Shown here in pieces: positions 24,571-36,700 of a DNA stretch of 64,000 bases (positions within the stretch are counted from its first letter, which is position 1; each line of letters begins with the position of its first letter). Source of the DNA: Ischnura elegans (taxonomy: Eukaryota; Arthropoda; Insecta; Odonata; Coenagrionidae); assembly GCF_921293095.1 (NCBI RefSeq), contig NC_060246.1, forward strand, positions 15,890,001 to 15,954,000, given 5' to 3'. The notes beneath the pieces are model-generated. The model made no database searches. It was not told the DNA's origin and saw nothing but the letters and a program-made list of their open reading frames with translations. Both the position numbers and the translations under genes were made by a program.

Positions 24571-24891
24571 CGTATCATAAATTTCCATTTTATTAACTAT
24601 TTATAAAAAAAATTTCATGTCCCTGCATCGATTACGTTGTGAGATAACCGTGTTCCCTTTTACCTATGTCTCCCATTTAAATGCACGTAAAATTTGAATT
24701 CCCGCCGCGCTTGAGAATCAAGATGGCGGATTACATTGGTCAAGTGCGTGACACGACCTGGCTTTTACCGACCTTGGATTCTCGAATTCGGTGGGCTTAT
24801 TGAACTCTGAACTCCGTTTCCATATTTCCCTTCAGATTCCTTCTTTTGTACCTGGTTTCTCCATTAACTTTTTTCTTACTAAGCCCATGGT

Positions 24892-27800
24892 CCCTACAAA
24901 CACAAAAAAGATCAAATCTGTATTTTAGGGAGATTTCATAATACATCAAATCTAGATTTCCAAATCCTTTTTAAATACGGATTAAATCTGTTTCCGAAGT
25001 TTCTGCGCCACTAGCGGCGCTAGCGTCGATGACGTGATTTTGCAAAATGGCCGAAACATTAGAATGAACTGTGAAAGTGTGTTTTGTTATTGTTACTAAA
25101 CGACTGGTTTTGACCGACACGAGCTGCATATGGTTTATTTGCTCCATTATCTGTTATATTTTTCCTTAATATCCATCGATTGCATAAGTATCGTATTTGC
25201 ACCTCACAGTAACCTGGATCTTCCGTATGTAGTGAACTTTATCATTCAATATACATGCATAGTTTTTTAAACCATATTCCATTACGTTGGTGCACATTTA
25301 TCTATTACGTTGGTTCATTATGAGCTTCATTTTATGACTGTATCGTAATGTTTCAATTTGTAAAGTGCCTCTGAAAATAGTAACGAGGGATGGTCTTGTC
25401 AACAAAAACGACGACGAGGAGAAATTTTTCGTTTCTCAATGTTATTCGGTGGGCTTATTGAACCCTGAAGTCTGAACTCCGTTTCCATAATTCCCTTCAG
25501 ATTCCTTCTTTTGAACCTGGTTTCTCCATTTACTTTTTTCTTGGTTGAACTGTGCTTTTAGTGTCCTCAGGTATGTTAACTTCAATGGCTTTGTTATTAT
25601 GAACTTGTTTTCTAACTGAACCTTGCAATATAAAAATTTTATCATTTCTCTCCCTAAAAATTCACTAGAGTGACCGTTATTGGGCCCATGGTTAAACTGT
25701 GACTTCAATGGGCTCACTTATATTGACTTAAATGGCTTTGTTTTTATGAATCTGCTTTCTATCTTAACCTTGTATTATAAGCATTTAACTCTGCCGTGAG
25801 TGTCGTCATGTTTGTTGATTTCAATGCCTTTGTTTTTATTGATCTGCTTTCTCCCTGAACTAGTACTTCAAAAATTTATTTTATATTGACTGCAAAGCCT
25901 TTCACTTTATCCACCTGCCACTTTTCTATGTAGTATATTGTGTTTATCTTTCCTCCCTTTCTGGCTGTGGCAGGCCAGTGCAAGGGGCAGGAGGAGGCAA
26001 ATGATGCTCAACATCAATTAGATTCATAGTAATTTGGAATTCATATATGTATAATGATAATAAAAAATACTTGTGATTTTTTAATAATCATCAATTACTC
26101 TATCTCAAATTTTTTAATCCATATTATTAACCTTTTTCCTCAAGTCAGTGTATTATTGCGAAGTGGTTACTTAATGTATTTTTCCACCTAAAAATCTATG
26201 ACATTGATATGGGCACATTAAAAGCTAGTTGAATTAATAAATTATTAATTTCACTTTAATTTGAAATGCTTGGAATTTGTATGTGATATAAATAGATATT
26301 TGTACCTTTTTAATAAAATATCAATTATTATGAGTCATGTTTTCTCAATCCAAATAAACAATCTTTTTCCTTCAAGTCAGTTTATTATCGCATAGTGGTT
26401 AGTTAATTTTTAAAGATTTTGCTTATTGGGTGCTTGATGATATAATTATTGTTGGAGCTAAGGGGTGAATAGGTAGAGATCTTATTGTGGTGGTCAGAGG
26501 GTTTTCCCTCCAGGGAAGCTTCCTCAATATATTTCATTAATTGTAACGCAAAGGTTCCTTGATAAAAGTTCAAATGAAAAGCAGTACTACAATGTATCCC
26601 AGGAAAATCTAGATACTGAAATCTGGATTTAATCCCTGAAAAATCTGTATTGTGGGGCAAGATATTTCATGTATTAAATCTAGATATAATATGAGAAAAA
26701 GAGGACATAGCAACGCCTTTGCAACAGATTAAATCTAGATATAATTGAGATTTCGTGGATTTCAAAATACGTGTTTAATACAGATTTAATCCTTTTTGTG
26801 TTTGTAGGGGTTGAACTGTGCTTTTAGTGTCCTCAGGTATGTCAACTTCAATGGCTTTGTTATTATGAACCTGTTTTCTAACTGAACCTTGCAATATAAA
26901 AATTTTATCATTTCTCTCCCTAAAAATTCACTAGAGTTACCGTTATTGGGCCCATGGTTGAACTGTGACTTCAATGGGCTCACTTATATTGACTTAAATG
27001 GCTTTGTTTTTATGAATCTGCTTTCTATCTTAACCTTGTATTATAAGCATTTAACTCTGCCGTGAGTGTCGTCATGTTTGTTGATTTCAATGCCTTTGTT
27101 TTTATTGATCTGCTTTCTCCCTGAACTAGTACTTTAAAAATTTATTTTATATTGACTGCAAAGCCTTTCACTTTATCCACCTGCCACTTTTCTATGTAGT
27201 ATATTGTGTTTATCTTTCCTCCCTTTCTGGCTGCGGCAGGCCAGTGCAAGGGGCAGGAGGCAAATGATGCTCAACATCAATTAGATTCATAGTAATTTGG
27301 AATTCTATATAATGATAATAAAAAATACTTGTGATTTTTTAATAAAGCATCAATTACTCTATCTCATGTTTTTTAATCCATATTATTAACCTTTTTCCTC
27401 AAGTCAGTGTATTATTGTGAAGTGGCTACTTAATGCATTTTTCCACCTAAAAATCTATGACATTGATAAGGGCACATTAAAAGCTAGTTGAATTAATAAA
27501 TTATTAATTTCATTGTAATTTGAAATGCTTGGAATTTGTATGTGATATAAATAGATATTTGTACCTTTTTAATAAAATATCAATTATTGAGTCATGTTTT
27601 CTCAATCCAAATAAACAATCTTTTTCCTTCAAGTCAGTTTATTATTGCATAGTGGTTAGTTCATTTTTAAAGATTTTGCTTATTGGGTGCTTGATAATAT
27701 AATTCTTGTTGGAGCTAAGGGGTGAATAGGTAGAGATCTTATTGTGGTGGTCAGAGGGTTTTCCCTTCAGGGAAGCTTCCTCAATATATCATTAATTGTA

Positions 27801-28063
27801 ACGCAAAGGTTCCTTGATAAAAGTTCAAATGAAAAGCAGTACTACAATGTATCCCAGGAAAATCTAGATACTGAAATCTGTATTTAATCCCTGAAAAATC
27901 TGTATCGTGGGGCGAGATATTACATGTATTAAATCTAGATATAATATGAGAAAAAGAGGACATAGCAACACCTTTGCAACAGATTAAATCTAGATATTAT
28001 TGAGATTTCGTGGATTTCAAAATACGTGTTTAATCCAGATTTAATCCTTTCTGCGTTTGTAGG
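24892..28063. mobile_element. TIR DNA element with internal 1.26-kb tandem duplication
   Basis: The left terminus is CCCTACAAACACAAAAAAGA (24892) and the right terminus is the inverted ATTTAATCCTTTCTGCGTTT plus GTAGGG (ending about 28063). A second copy of the right end occurs at about 26809 because the segment 25543-26808 is tandemly repeated as 26809-28063, about 95% identical by eye. The words 'AAATCTAGAT' and 'AAATCTG' recur in inverted orientation near the ends. Positions 24892-25446 match 15245-15810. A ~100-bp segment (24785-24885) upstream of the element is repeated inside it at 25443-25540. No transposase frame is visible; the minus-strand frames of 60-91 codons merely repeat with the duplication. 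Confidence 0.75.
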
Positions 28064-28932
28064 GAAGTGGCTGATGACGTAGACGCTACGTCATGACTCC
28101 CTTTTGCATTATATTCCGCCCTGAGCGCCAGCCACCGCTGTTAAGGTATGGGAGAGGGTCAGTCACCACTCTTCTCCTGCTTGCCGTGCGGAAAGCTCCG
28201 AAAAAATTTTTTTTCGATTTTTTCTGTTTTTTTTCTATTTTACCCGGTTTTGCTCTGCAGGGATGTCTTTGGGGGTGGGTTTTTACAATCTATTTCATTA
28301 TTACTTTCATTTTATAATGCATAAAACAGTAATATATTCTCACAATTGTTCTTATATACCTTAAAAAAAACTTTAACAAATATTCAAAGCGAATAAAAAA
28401 AAAGATCCTTTTGCAGTTGACGAGGATAGGTAAGATACTTTATTACAAGGTATTTTATCTTTCTTAATGACTTTTCACGCATTGATTAAATTGTGTTTAT
28501 TTAATTGGTTTTTACGAGAAGGAATACAAATATTTTTCCCTTGTTGTTATTTTTATTTTTAGCATCAATAAACGCTATCATGGTAAATTGCTTAGCTGGT
28601 TGCCTAATTTCGGACATACTCCAGGTATGTGTACTTTAATCCTTACGATAAATAATAAATGCTTCCATTCTTATACCTTTAAATTTTCCGAGTGAATTTT
28701 TTTTGCTATGATTTCATCGTAGCAAAATTTGTTGTTATCCCTATGTTTTTTTGCTGCTACGCTTGAAATAATAACCATATTTGCATAAATTTGACAATAA
28801 CTTCAGTGAAGTCCTGGTTCCACATTGCGATTTATTTTTACTATTCACATTTCATGCACAATAGCCAGACTTCCCCATCCTTAAGTTCACTAACATTTCA
28901 ATTAGAGAGTCATTACTTGATTTTTTCCATAA
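28064..28932. other. Intergenic; palindrome and one exon-like island
   Basis: Begins with the palindrome ATGACGTAGACGCTACGTCAT (about 28073-28093), related to that at 15209. Between about 28562 and 28624 a short open stretch sits between an acceptor (TTTTTATTTTTAG) and a donor (CTCCAG|GTATGT) and reads 'MVNCLAGCLISDILQ'. Too short to identify. The rest is AT-rich with T and A runs. Confidence 0.4.
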
Positions 28933-29287
28933 TACAGTGGAACTTGGTTAGTACGTTCCTCCTTAGTACGTTTTCCTCCTTAGTACGACGATTTCTCTCG
29001 GTCCCGGTACCATCGGAACAAAATACAGGTAAAAGTATTTGGTTAGTACGTTTGAAAAAATTGCGCTTTCCTGGTTAGTACGCTCAACTGCTAGCTGTGA
29101 CGCAACCCGCAATTCGTTCTCCAGTATCTTCTTAAGGGTCGTAAAGCTCCGAATTCATGATTTAATTTGTTATTACTAGCCATTAAAATTCTTGCATTCA
29201 TTCCACGTATCTTTCTTCGACCGTGATTTATCCAAATGCATTTCTCAATTCTTATGACGCGATGAATTATAAAATATGGCCATTTAT

Positions 29288-32200
29288 GGGTGCGGTCCGT
29301 TGAACGCTACCAATGCTTCGGAGCGCCACCAAGCGGTCCGTTATTCGCTACGGAGCGCTACAGGTTAGGCTGTGACGTCACGGCAAACGTCATACACCCG
29401 TTTCCCGCCTCGCTCCGGACCAGCTCCAGACGCTCCCCTGAAAACTTGGGTCAGCGGAGGAGCGAGTCAATTTTTGGCGGAAATTCGAAGGGAATGCACT
29501 GAGGCAATGGAGAGTTTTACTCACGTTGCAGATGATGGACGCTGAATGTGGACGCCTTTCTCCTATATATGTGACTACGAAGTAACGGAGTAGACGCACT
29601 TAGTAAATAGATGTAAATTTAATTGTGATTTAAATAAATATATAGCAAGAACTAAATATCGACAAACATTCTCGTATCTCCCCCAAAATGAACTCAAATG
29701 TCTTTGGAAGCAGCCTTTACATACAAAAGGCAACAAAAATTATTAAAAGGGGCATTTAATATAAAGAAAGGATTGTAAGAACATATATCGACAAATTTAC
29801 TCATTCCATAAATTAAAATCTGAAGAAAAATAGGATATACATGAAATAGATTAATGTTTTTTAATAGTCGTTAGCCATTATAAGTTAATATGTTTCAACT
29901 GGGAAAACGGTAGAGTACCTACTTTTTCCTTTACTAGGGTAATGAGTTTCATTGAGAAGGGTAGGCGAGGGTTGGTGTGAGAAATACAGTCCAAAGTTTC
30001 TTCCTTTACTATGTGGAGCCTCGGTATTGAAAAATAAAATTCATTTTAATGATATTCAAACATATTTATTAATATTCAATGATCATAGTCACCTCAATTC
30101 GCAATTAAAACCTCATCTTCGATTTCATAATCCCAGTTTGCCCACCCTCGTTCATTTCCGCCGGCCTCGGTGGCGGCGGGGTAACGTTCTCGCCTGCCAA
30201 ACAAGAGGTCGCGGGTTCGAGTCCCGCCTGGGTAGGTTTCCCCGGTCCAGGGCATGGTCGTTTGTGTACGTTTACTTGTTACATTTGTTGAACACCCCGG
30301 TGTAAAATGGCCAATAAGAGCTGTATCCGATGGTTTAAGAATAAAAATTAAAATCTTGACTTCGCTCCTGACCGGTCCGAAAAGAAATAGGGAACTTGCA
30401 TACATTTCAGAAACAGTTGTGAGCTCCAAAATCATGTAGAAATACATGTTTGCGTTTCACAGTGAAAAGTTTTTATTACTTTTTGATGTCGTTAGCGATA
30501 TTTTATTCATTAAAGTTCAAGAGAATTTTCAAATACGAGTGGGACTCGAAAACGCCCGATGATTGGCTAGCGGCAAATTGACGTCATAGTTCAGTACGAG
30601 GAAGCGAAGGAAGCAGCATAGGCATTTGGACACAAGCGACGGCTTGGTTGTGAGGCATTTCTTAGTTCCAGTACAGTGAGTCCTCGTTTAACGTTCCTGA
30701 AAAATGTGACGATAAACGAAATGACGTTAATCGAAACATATATCCCACAAGAAACAATGTTAAAAGTGAATATCGGCTTCTATACGCGAAAAAAATTTAG
30801 CGTATCATATCTGGGGCATTTTTTACGATGGGAATTCGATATGGTGGTCGCCCGGGCAACATCGACGCAATTAAAGGAACCAACCGATGTGCATCTGAAA
30901 TGTTTTATAGTTCATAACAAAGTGAGACTTGCGTATAACATTGGCGAAAGCGTATACTCATGTGAAATGTGTATTCTTTTGGCAGTCCGGTAGAGAGTCT
31001 TACGGTGAACTTATTTCCACCTCGAAGCTGTCGATGATACTTTCAACTTAAAAATACCTTGCCTGGAAGGCGACAGGAAGCTCTGAGGAAGCCAAACTAT
31101 TAATGTTTCAATTTAGTAGCGATAATATAGACGAACTTCCAACACAATCTACCATCTTGTAACTCAAAACCCCGAAACCACTTCCTATTCTGCAGAAAGA
31201 ATCGGTCAATAGCATTTCGATTAATATAATAAATACAACGTCTTCAGGTGTTAATAAGTTACTTTTGTAATTAGAAGGCCTTCCTAAAGTAACATTAAAA
31301 TTTGAATATTTTCCAAACAGAGTCTTTAATACATTTTGGGAGCTTTTCTCGCGATATATCTGAAACCTACTCTAAATTGCGATCGGTTGTCACTTAAAAA
31401 TTCCGTATCGGAAATCCTAGAGGGATGACCTTCGACGATGACCATTATCACCTGCACTCTCACTATCACTGGAACCCGTGGTGAAAATATCATCCCAATC
31501 CAATTTCTATTTGGTTTTAACTGGGAAAGAGCAACATAGAACTGCACATTCTTTGGACAACTTTGGGTTTGACTTTCCCTCAAACATCCCATTTCCCCTG
31601 TGGTGCACATCATAGTCCTATCTTTATACGATAGCCTAACAACCTTTAAATGGATCCTTGGTTTATCCTGACAACCAACTAAATGGAAATTGCTGATCCA
31701 CACGTCTTCCTCTATCTCCACAGTTTCCAAATCAAGGGCCGCGGAACATTCCTCATTGTGACTCAACTTTTTCTGAAAAGCAAGCCGGAGTAGAATAAAA
31801 TCAAAGAATGCTGCGATTCATTTTTTGTGACCACCTCTGGATTCCATTCTTTTTTCATCTACAACTTCCTTTATCTTTGGGACAAGACGATGTTTAAATA
31901 TTTTCATTAATTTATAACAAAATATAAGTTCTAAAAATACCCAAAAGCCATTTTATTAATCCGCACTGACGAGTGTAAATTAATGTGGAAGATGAATGCT
32001 GTAGACGTAGTAGTTTTCCTTAGGTTGAGTTGCAAAGTTCATGAAGTTGACAAAACGGCTAATTTTTCGGTGCGCGGAGTCATTTATATTGCACTGGCCG
32101 TGTGTACATTTTTCAATTTTTTTGTAATAAAATAAATCAGAATGTAGGATAAAATTTCCTTTAAAATGACATATAGTTCATTATTATAGCATGCAGTGAA

Positions 32201-33094
32201 GCCAGGGTATAAATTTGCAAAGTACTGCGGCACATCATTTTGACGCCGACAGTAGAAGAAAACGCTGTCTTCTTGGCTGGCACTCGAATGCATGAGGATC
32301 AACGTTGCTCTGTATTTTCATATTTCCTCTCTTGATTTTAAACATCATGGAATTTTCTATGTCCTTCCGTAACTGAAATTGAACAAGTGCCATAAATAAT
32401 TTGAGTACATCATAACCATCGAGAAACACCTATCTCGATTTTTGTTGTGAAGTTGAGTTTTTATTCTACGGCGGCCGAATTATCGAAAAATCTCAGTTTC
32501 AAGTTATTCAGTCAATGAAATATGGATATATTATTAATATTAAAGTTATCTTCGCTCACATAGCACACGGGTTTATCATTCCGTTTATTATACTCTTATT
32601 TTTCCGTAACGCTCATCCCGACGGACGGCATGCATCGAGGCTTTTCTTCTAATTTCCTCCGTGGGAATGCAGACGAAATTTTTTTCTGGGGTGTTATTGC
32701 ACAGAGGAACAATGCACCACTTGTAATTTTTCCTTACTTCACCCATGTTCTCCTTAAAACGCAACGTGGCTCTTCCAAACCTGCAGTTTGGGCTTGGATC
32801 TTGGACTCCTACTGAACTATGACGTCACGGCCAAAGATTAGTGGGGGCGGTATTTTTTAGCCCGCGAAACTCGGGAGACTTTTGGGAGTCATTTTCTAGG
32901 GTAAAAACTGAATCTTAAGCGGAAAAAAGTATATTGCGGTACTAAGTGTTTACTGTAGTATATCAGCATACTGTTTATAAAAAGTATGCAATTTCCCTAT
33001 TCTCGTAGCGAACGTAGCGCCTATGGACCGGTGCTCCGGAGCACTTCCGTCTGTAGCGTCTGGTAGCGAAAGTAGCATTCATTGGACCGCACCC
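29288..33094. mobile_element. Harbinger-like 3.8-kb element nested in the pogo-like element
   Basis: Ends are GGGTGCGGTCCGTTGAACGC at the left and, inverted, GGGTGCGGTCCAATGAATGC at the right: an 11-bp perfect TIR, then 'TGAAxGCTAC'. Each end has a second internal 'GGTCC...CGCTAC' motif. A 3-bp TAT duplication lies on both sides (29285-29287, 33095-33097). A GG-rich TIR with a 3-bp TSD suggests PIF/Harbinger, though that family normally duplicates TWA-type sites. The longest frame (31326-31766, minus, 146 codons) is not a recognisable transposase. It contains a tRNA-derived SINE at 30160 and a Tigger-like single end (CAGTGAGTCCTCGTTTAACG) near 30675. Confidence 0.7.
30160..30356 (+). mobile_element. 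tRNA-Gly-derived SINE
   Basis: The head (about 30163-30240) resembles tRNA-Gly(GCC): 'CCTCGGTGGCGGCGGGGTAA' (A box region), 'TCTCGCCTGCCAA' (anticodon stem-loop) and 'GGTTCGAGTCCCG' (box B). The acceptor stem does not pair properly, so it is not a working tRNA gene. A non-tRNA body follows ('TTGTTGAACACCCCGGTGTA', 'CCAATAAGAGCTGTATCCGA') and ends near an A-rich stretch at about 30340-30356. The frames crossing it in both directions are by-products of its GC content. Confidence 0.8.
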
Positions 33095-34039
33095 TATCAG
33101 GAATGTCTGACTATGCAAAACTGCAGCCAATGAGAAGCCCCAATTTTCCCCACCCCGAGCTCCTCACCTTCTGTTGCCTCTGGAGTGCCCACTGCGCACA
33201 AATTTCACGAGTGGGCAATTGTTGCTATTGCACGAGTTATCATGATGAAGAAATGAGCCTTATCCAATTTCCACTTTATCTAAAGCAGTACTGCACGACG
33301 TCAATGCTACGTAGTACGTGCGTATTTGACTACTGCTGCGGGAGCAGACGATGCTCTGGATCTCCACGCGAAGCTTAGCTTAAAAATACTTGATCTCGGC
33401 ACGAAAGGAGACGACATTAAACAAATTTTAAAAGTAAATTTCAACTGTATAATATAAAATCTTCTTGTAATTACCTCGTAATCTAATAATCTTGCGTGTT
33501 ATTATTCGATATATCGATCGCTATAACAATCGATATGGCTTTATTCAAGAAGCGCGAATGTGTACGGCTGTTGCCGTAATTTAAGGTTAATATAATTTTG
33601 TCCAATTTTTATGATGTTTAAAAACAACCCGTTGATCATACTCAAGGTTGTTTTTATATTCTCCGAGTATGCTGTGACAAAAAAGAAATGACTTAGCTAT
33701 ACTTGTCCTCTTTCTATAAATACATAGAGGATAAATCACGGGAGAAAGACGCCGTTTTCATGTAATTGTCTTCGGGAAATCTATGAAACATTGTGATTTT
33801 TTATTCACATGGTATTGTTTTTCAATGTAGCGCCCATTTTCTTTATTTTAAAGGTGGAAAGAGTTCAGGAAGGCGATCCTACGAGAACTACTGATAGTAA
33901 TTGTAATTATGACGACTTTTCCACAGATTGCAATTACCCCGACTGCTATTTTTTTACTTTCCTCGTTAGCACGTTTTCCTGGTTAGTACGTTCATTTTTT
34001 GTGGTCCCTTCAGAAACGTACTAAACAGGTTCCACTGTA

Positions 34040-34968
34040 TTCTAAATACTTACAAGCATTTTATTTGGCATCCTCCCCAACAAAAAAATGCCTAAGAGAA
34101 CAATTTCCACTAACCCAGTCTCCGAACTCGGAGAAACTGATCCGGCCCGAGGATACATACATCCGAGGATATAAAATGGGGAATGCGTGACCTGAAGGAA
34201 ATTTACTATAGAGCGTTCCACATTTAGTTGACAGTATGGGCTCTTATGGAGAATTGTTTCCCATGTTAATCTCCATAAGGCCAGTAGCGCAGTGTTGTCA
34301 ATTACAGGTATTTCGCATTCAGATATGATCTGTTGTGCAGTTGACATGTATTTTCTGGGATTTTCTCTAGCTGTAATTATTTTCAAATACCATGCTGCAA
34401 GAAAGAGATGCTTATATCTTCCTGCTTTTCCATAGTGGATGCTTAGCGATGAATTAAATACTCATCATAATAATTAATTAATACATAATATTACCCGCGC
34501 AGTATCCCGAGAAGAGTTTATCAAATTAAATACTCTGCTGCTCCATTATGCCACAACCCAAGCCACAAAATTCCCATGCTGGTCTCATTGCATAACGTAG
34601 GAGTTTCCTCTGAGAAAAAAGGAAATGCTAATCTCATGAACATTCCAAAATATGCTCTCCTCATAAGTAATTTATTGAATGATGATAAGAACAAATGCGC
34701 TTCCTGAGATACTTTTTTGGTAATTGCACTTGAAAATCAGAGTAGACTCTGCAGGTGATAATCGTCTAAGAACACAAGAAAAATGTTTAGTACAACTAAA
34801 GTATGTCCTTTTTGACAAAAAACTGATACATATATTAGAAGTTTGCCATACCATTATCTTCACGATGAAAATAAAAGGAAGGCGTGTCACCACACTCATT
34901 TCCGAGAATTACATAACAGCAAATAAATTCCGTAATGGGCTCACTCACCAGCTTTACTTTATTATTAA
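34040..34968. other. Intergenic, no gene recognised
   Basis: AT-rich sequence between the pogo-like element and the Helitron. Short overlapping frames occur on both strands (for example the 114-codon minus frame at 34042-34386) without any family signature. Confidence 0.5.
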
Positions 34969-35666
34969 CTAGCTGACCCGGCGAACTTCGTATCGCCTAA
35001 CAATCAATGAACTTAAAGTTTACTTACACCATTTATAAATCAAGAGCGGCTGTATCGTTTTTAATCATGTTTAATTTATTATAATAAAATAAGGATACAA
35101 ATTCAATAAAACTACGTAAATGAGTACCAAAATTGCTTGTCAGAAGGACATTTTCTTTATTGAATCTATATAGGGTGGATCGGAGCACGTCTACGCGGAT
35201 ATTTTTCAGCAAATTTTATTACGTTTTAGCTTAAGAAATTTTGGGCATTGTGGTTTAATAAAGCAGTTCATGAAATAAAAATTATACGCATTCAGTTGTT
35301 GGCTATTTGCGTTATTAGCTGTAAAAAAATGTTTTTAGGTCCAAGTCTGTTGCATACACTTGGCCCATTCAGGGGGGAGGTTGACACAACCCCAGACCGA
35401 CGCTTGGCTGATGCTCAAAATCGTGCAAGAAGAGCCCCTATGAGGCAGCATTCGCATTAAATGACTTAAGGCGCGCCAGTTTTAGTATCTCTGTTTGAAA
35501 AAAATGCACTGCGTAAACGTACTGCATGCGTAAACGCACCACGGTGAGCTCTACACATTCGGGTTTAATTTCTTGCGTCAAGCACCTTCTGAGAAACAAC
35601 AGTTTTTGTTTTGTTATCAGGCGCAAGATGAAGCGGATGAAGCTAAATAAATATAGCGAAGCAAAG

Positions 35667-35936
35667 CAGTGACACAGCGACCCCCCCCCCCCCCAAGAGT
35701 TTAGAGAATTTTTTTAATGAAAGATTTTGTTATTAATATTAGGGGGACGGATGACTAACAAACAAAACATATTTAACTATTCACACAGCCGCAAAAGCCA
35801 CTATTTTGAACCATTTATCTTAAAAAATGTCTGGGGGAAGTGCCCCCACACTTCCCGCTTACCTTAGCAAGTTTTCTATACCCTTAGACCCGTGGTATTA
35901 GCTGCGCCCAAAACCCCCTATCCTAGCTACGCACTT
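35667..35936. mobile_element. hAT-type MITE, 'GGCGCAGCC' family, copy C (inverted)
   Basis: Starts CAGTGACACAGCG and ends GTAGCTACGCACTTG-like text (…CTACGCACTTG), flanked by aagcaaag (35659-35666) and aagcgaag (35937-35944), a 7-of-8 duplication. It is inverted relative to copies A and B ('AGCTGCGCCCAAAACCCCCT'). It lies inside the Helitron, so it inserted later, or was carried with it. A 14-base C run sits just inside the left end. Confidence 0.72.
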
Positions 35937-36700
35937 GAAGCGAAGGAAGAAATACAGAGGATGGTTTATCGACTCGTGAACATAGCACGTTAAATTGACC
36001 ATGAGAAAATCATGGGTTTTCATTAGCACATGAGCACAAAAAACACAAAAACTGAAAGACTGACCATGCGATTTTTTAATCGTTATCACGAATGCAACAC
36101 GAATTGGAAATTGAATACGTTTAATCTCAAAAGGGCATATGAGTTGAGATAATGGAATCCACGGAATAAGGACTTCCTCACCTTTGAATTTTCCTTTGAG
36201 TGAAGTTGCGTGAATCACATTCATTACCAATTATTTTAATCACCAAACACGTTCCGTTGGATAGTTATGGTTGGTTTAGGCTTCGAAAGATCATGAACAC
36301 AGAAACTACATTTTTCTGTAAATCGTGCCTTGGTAAGCTAGGTATGTCCAAGGACTTAAAATATTCAGATAGGTAGTTGGTGATTTCGTCTTCGTTTGTT
36401 ACACATTTAAAAGATTCGAATTCATGCAGAGTACGAACTATTTGAATTTACCTCGTTTTAGTCATCCGCATCTTCGTTCTTGCTCGCTAAATCAACCATC
36501 TTTGATTCTTTTGGTGATCAATCATATTCTGGAACTCTTTGTTGATGAGCTCACTGAAACTAATTTGCAATCATTCCAAGGAAATGAGTTAAAACTACTC
36601 GATTCCTCGACAGTAACACGGACATTACCGTTTGTCAACAAATGCTTGGAGATTTGTTTACAAACACAGTAGTGAAGTGTCAACTCGAGCTTGGCCACGG
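35898..36700 (-). pseudogene. Decayed Helitron PIF1-type helicase, C-terminal part
   Basis: On the minus strand from about 36700 downwards the frames carry, in order: a 'RWL..RA' remnant; 'EYFKSLDIPSLPRHDLQKN' and 'LNQP' (about 36270-36390); and 'HATSLKGKFKGEEVLIPW', 'FEIKRIQFPIRVAFVITI', 'KKSHGQSF' (35898-36230). In intact Helitron helicases this region holds the final helicase motifs, with the last matching the usual 'TINKAQGQSL'. Stops and shifts are frequent, the Rep nuclease domain is absent, and the 3' end of the frame is replaced by the nested MITE. It is dead. Confidence 0.82.

Larger units (their letters stand above)
28935..34037. mobile_element. pogo/Tigger-like DNA element, interrupted
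   Basis: TIRs are CAGTGGAACTTGGTTAGTAC at the left and, inverted, CAGTGGAACCTGTTTAGTAC at the right (ending CCACTG at 34037). Both are flanked by TA (28933-28934, 34038-34039), the usual target of the Tc1/mariner/pogo superfamily, and CAGTGGAACCT is the classic Tigger terminus. Sub-terminal 'GGTTAGTACG' repeats follow each end. Without the nested element (29288-33094) it is about 1.29 kb, close to the 1.17-kb inverted relative at 42629-43800, with which 33540-34037 aligns along its length. No intact transposase; non-autonomous. Confidence 0.85.

Noticed and set aside
30163-30240. Functional tRNA-Gly(GCC) gene
   Set aside because: A and B boxes and the anticodon loop are recognisable, but the acceptor stem does not pair and the sequence continues into a SINE body.
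29952-30447. Two 117-codon frames on opposite strands
   Set aside because: Both cross the tRNA-derived SINE; their GC-rich text comes from the SINE head.
30675-31030. Complete Tigger-like MITE starting CAGTGAGTCCTCG
   Set aside because: Only one end was recognised; no inverted partner was found, so it is not called as an element.
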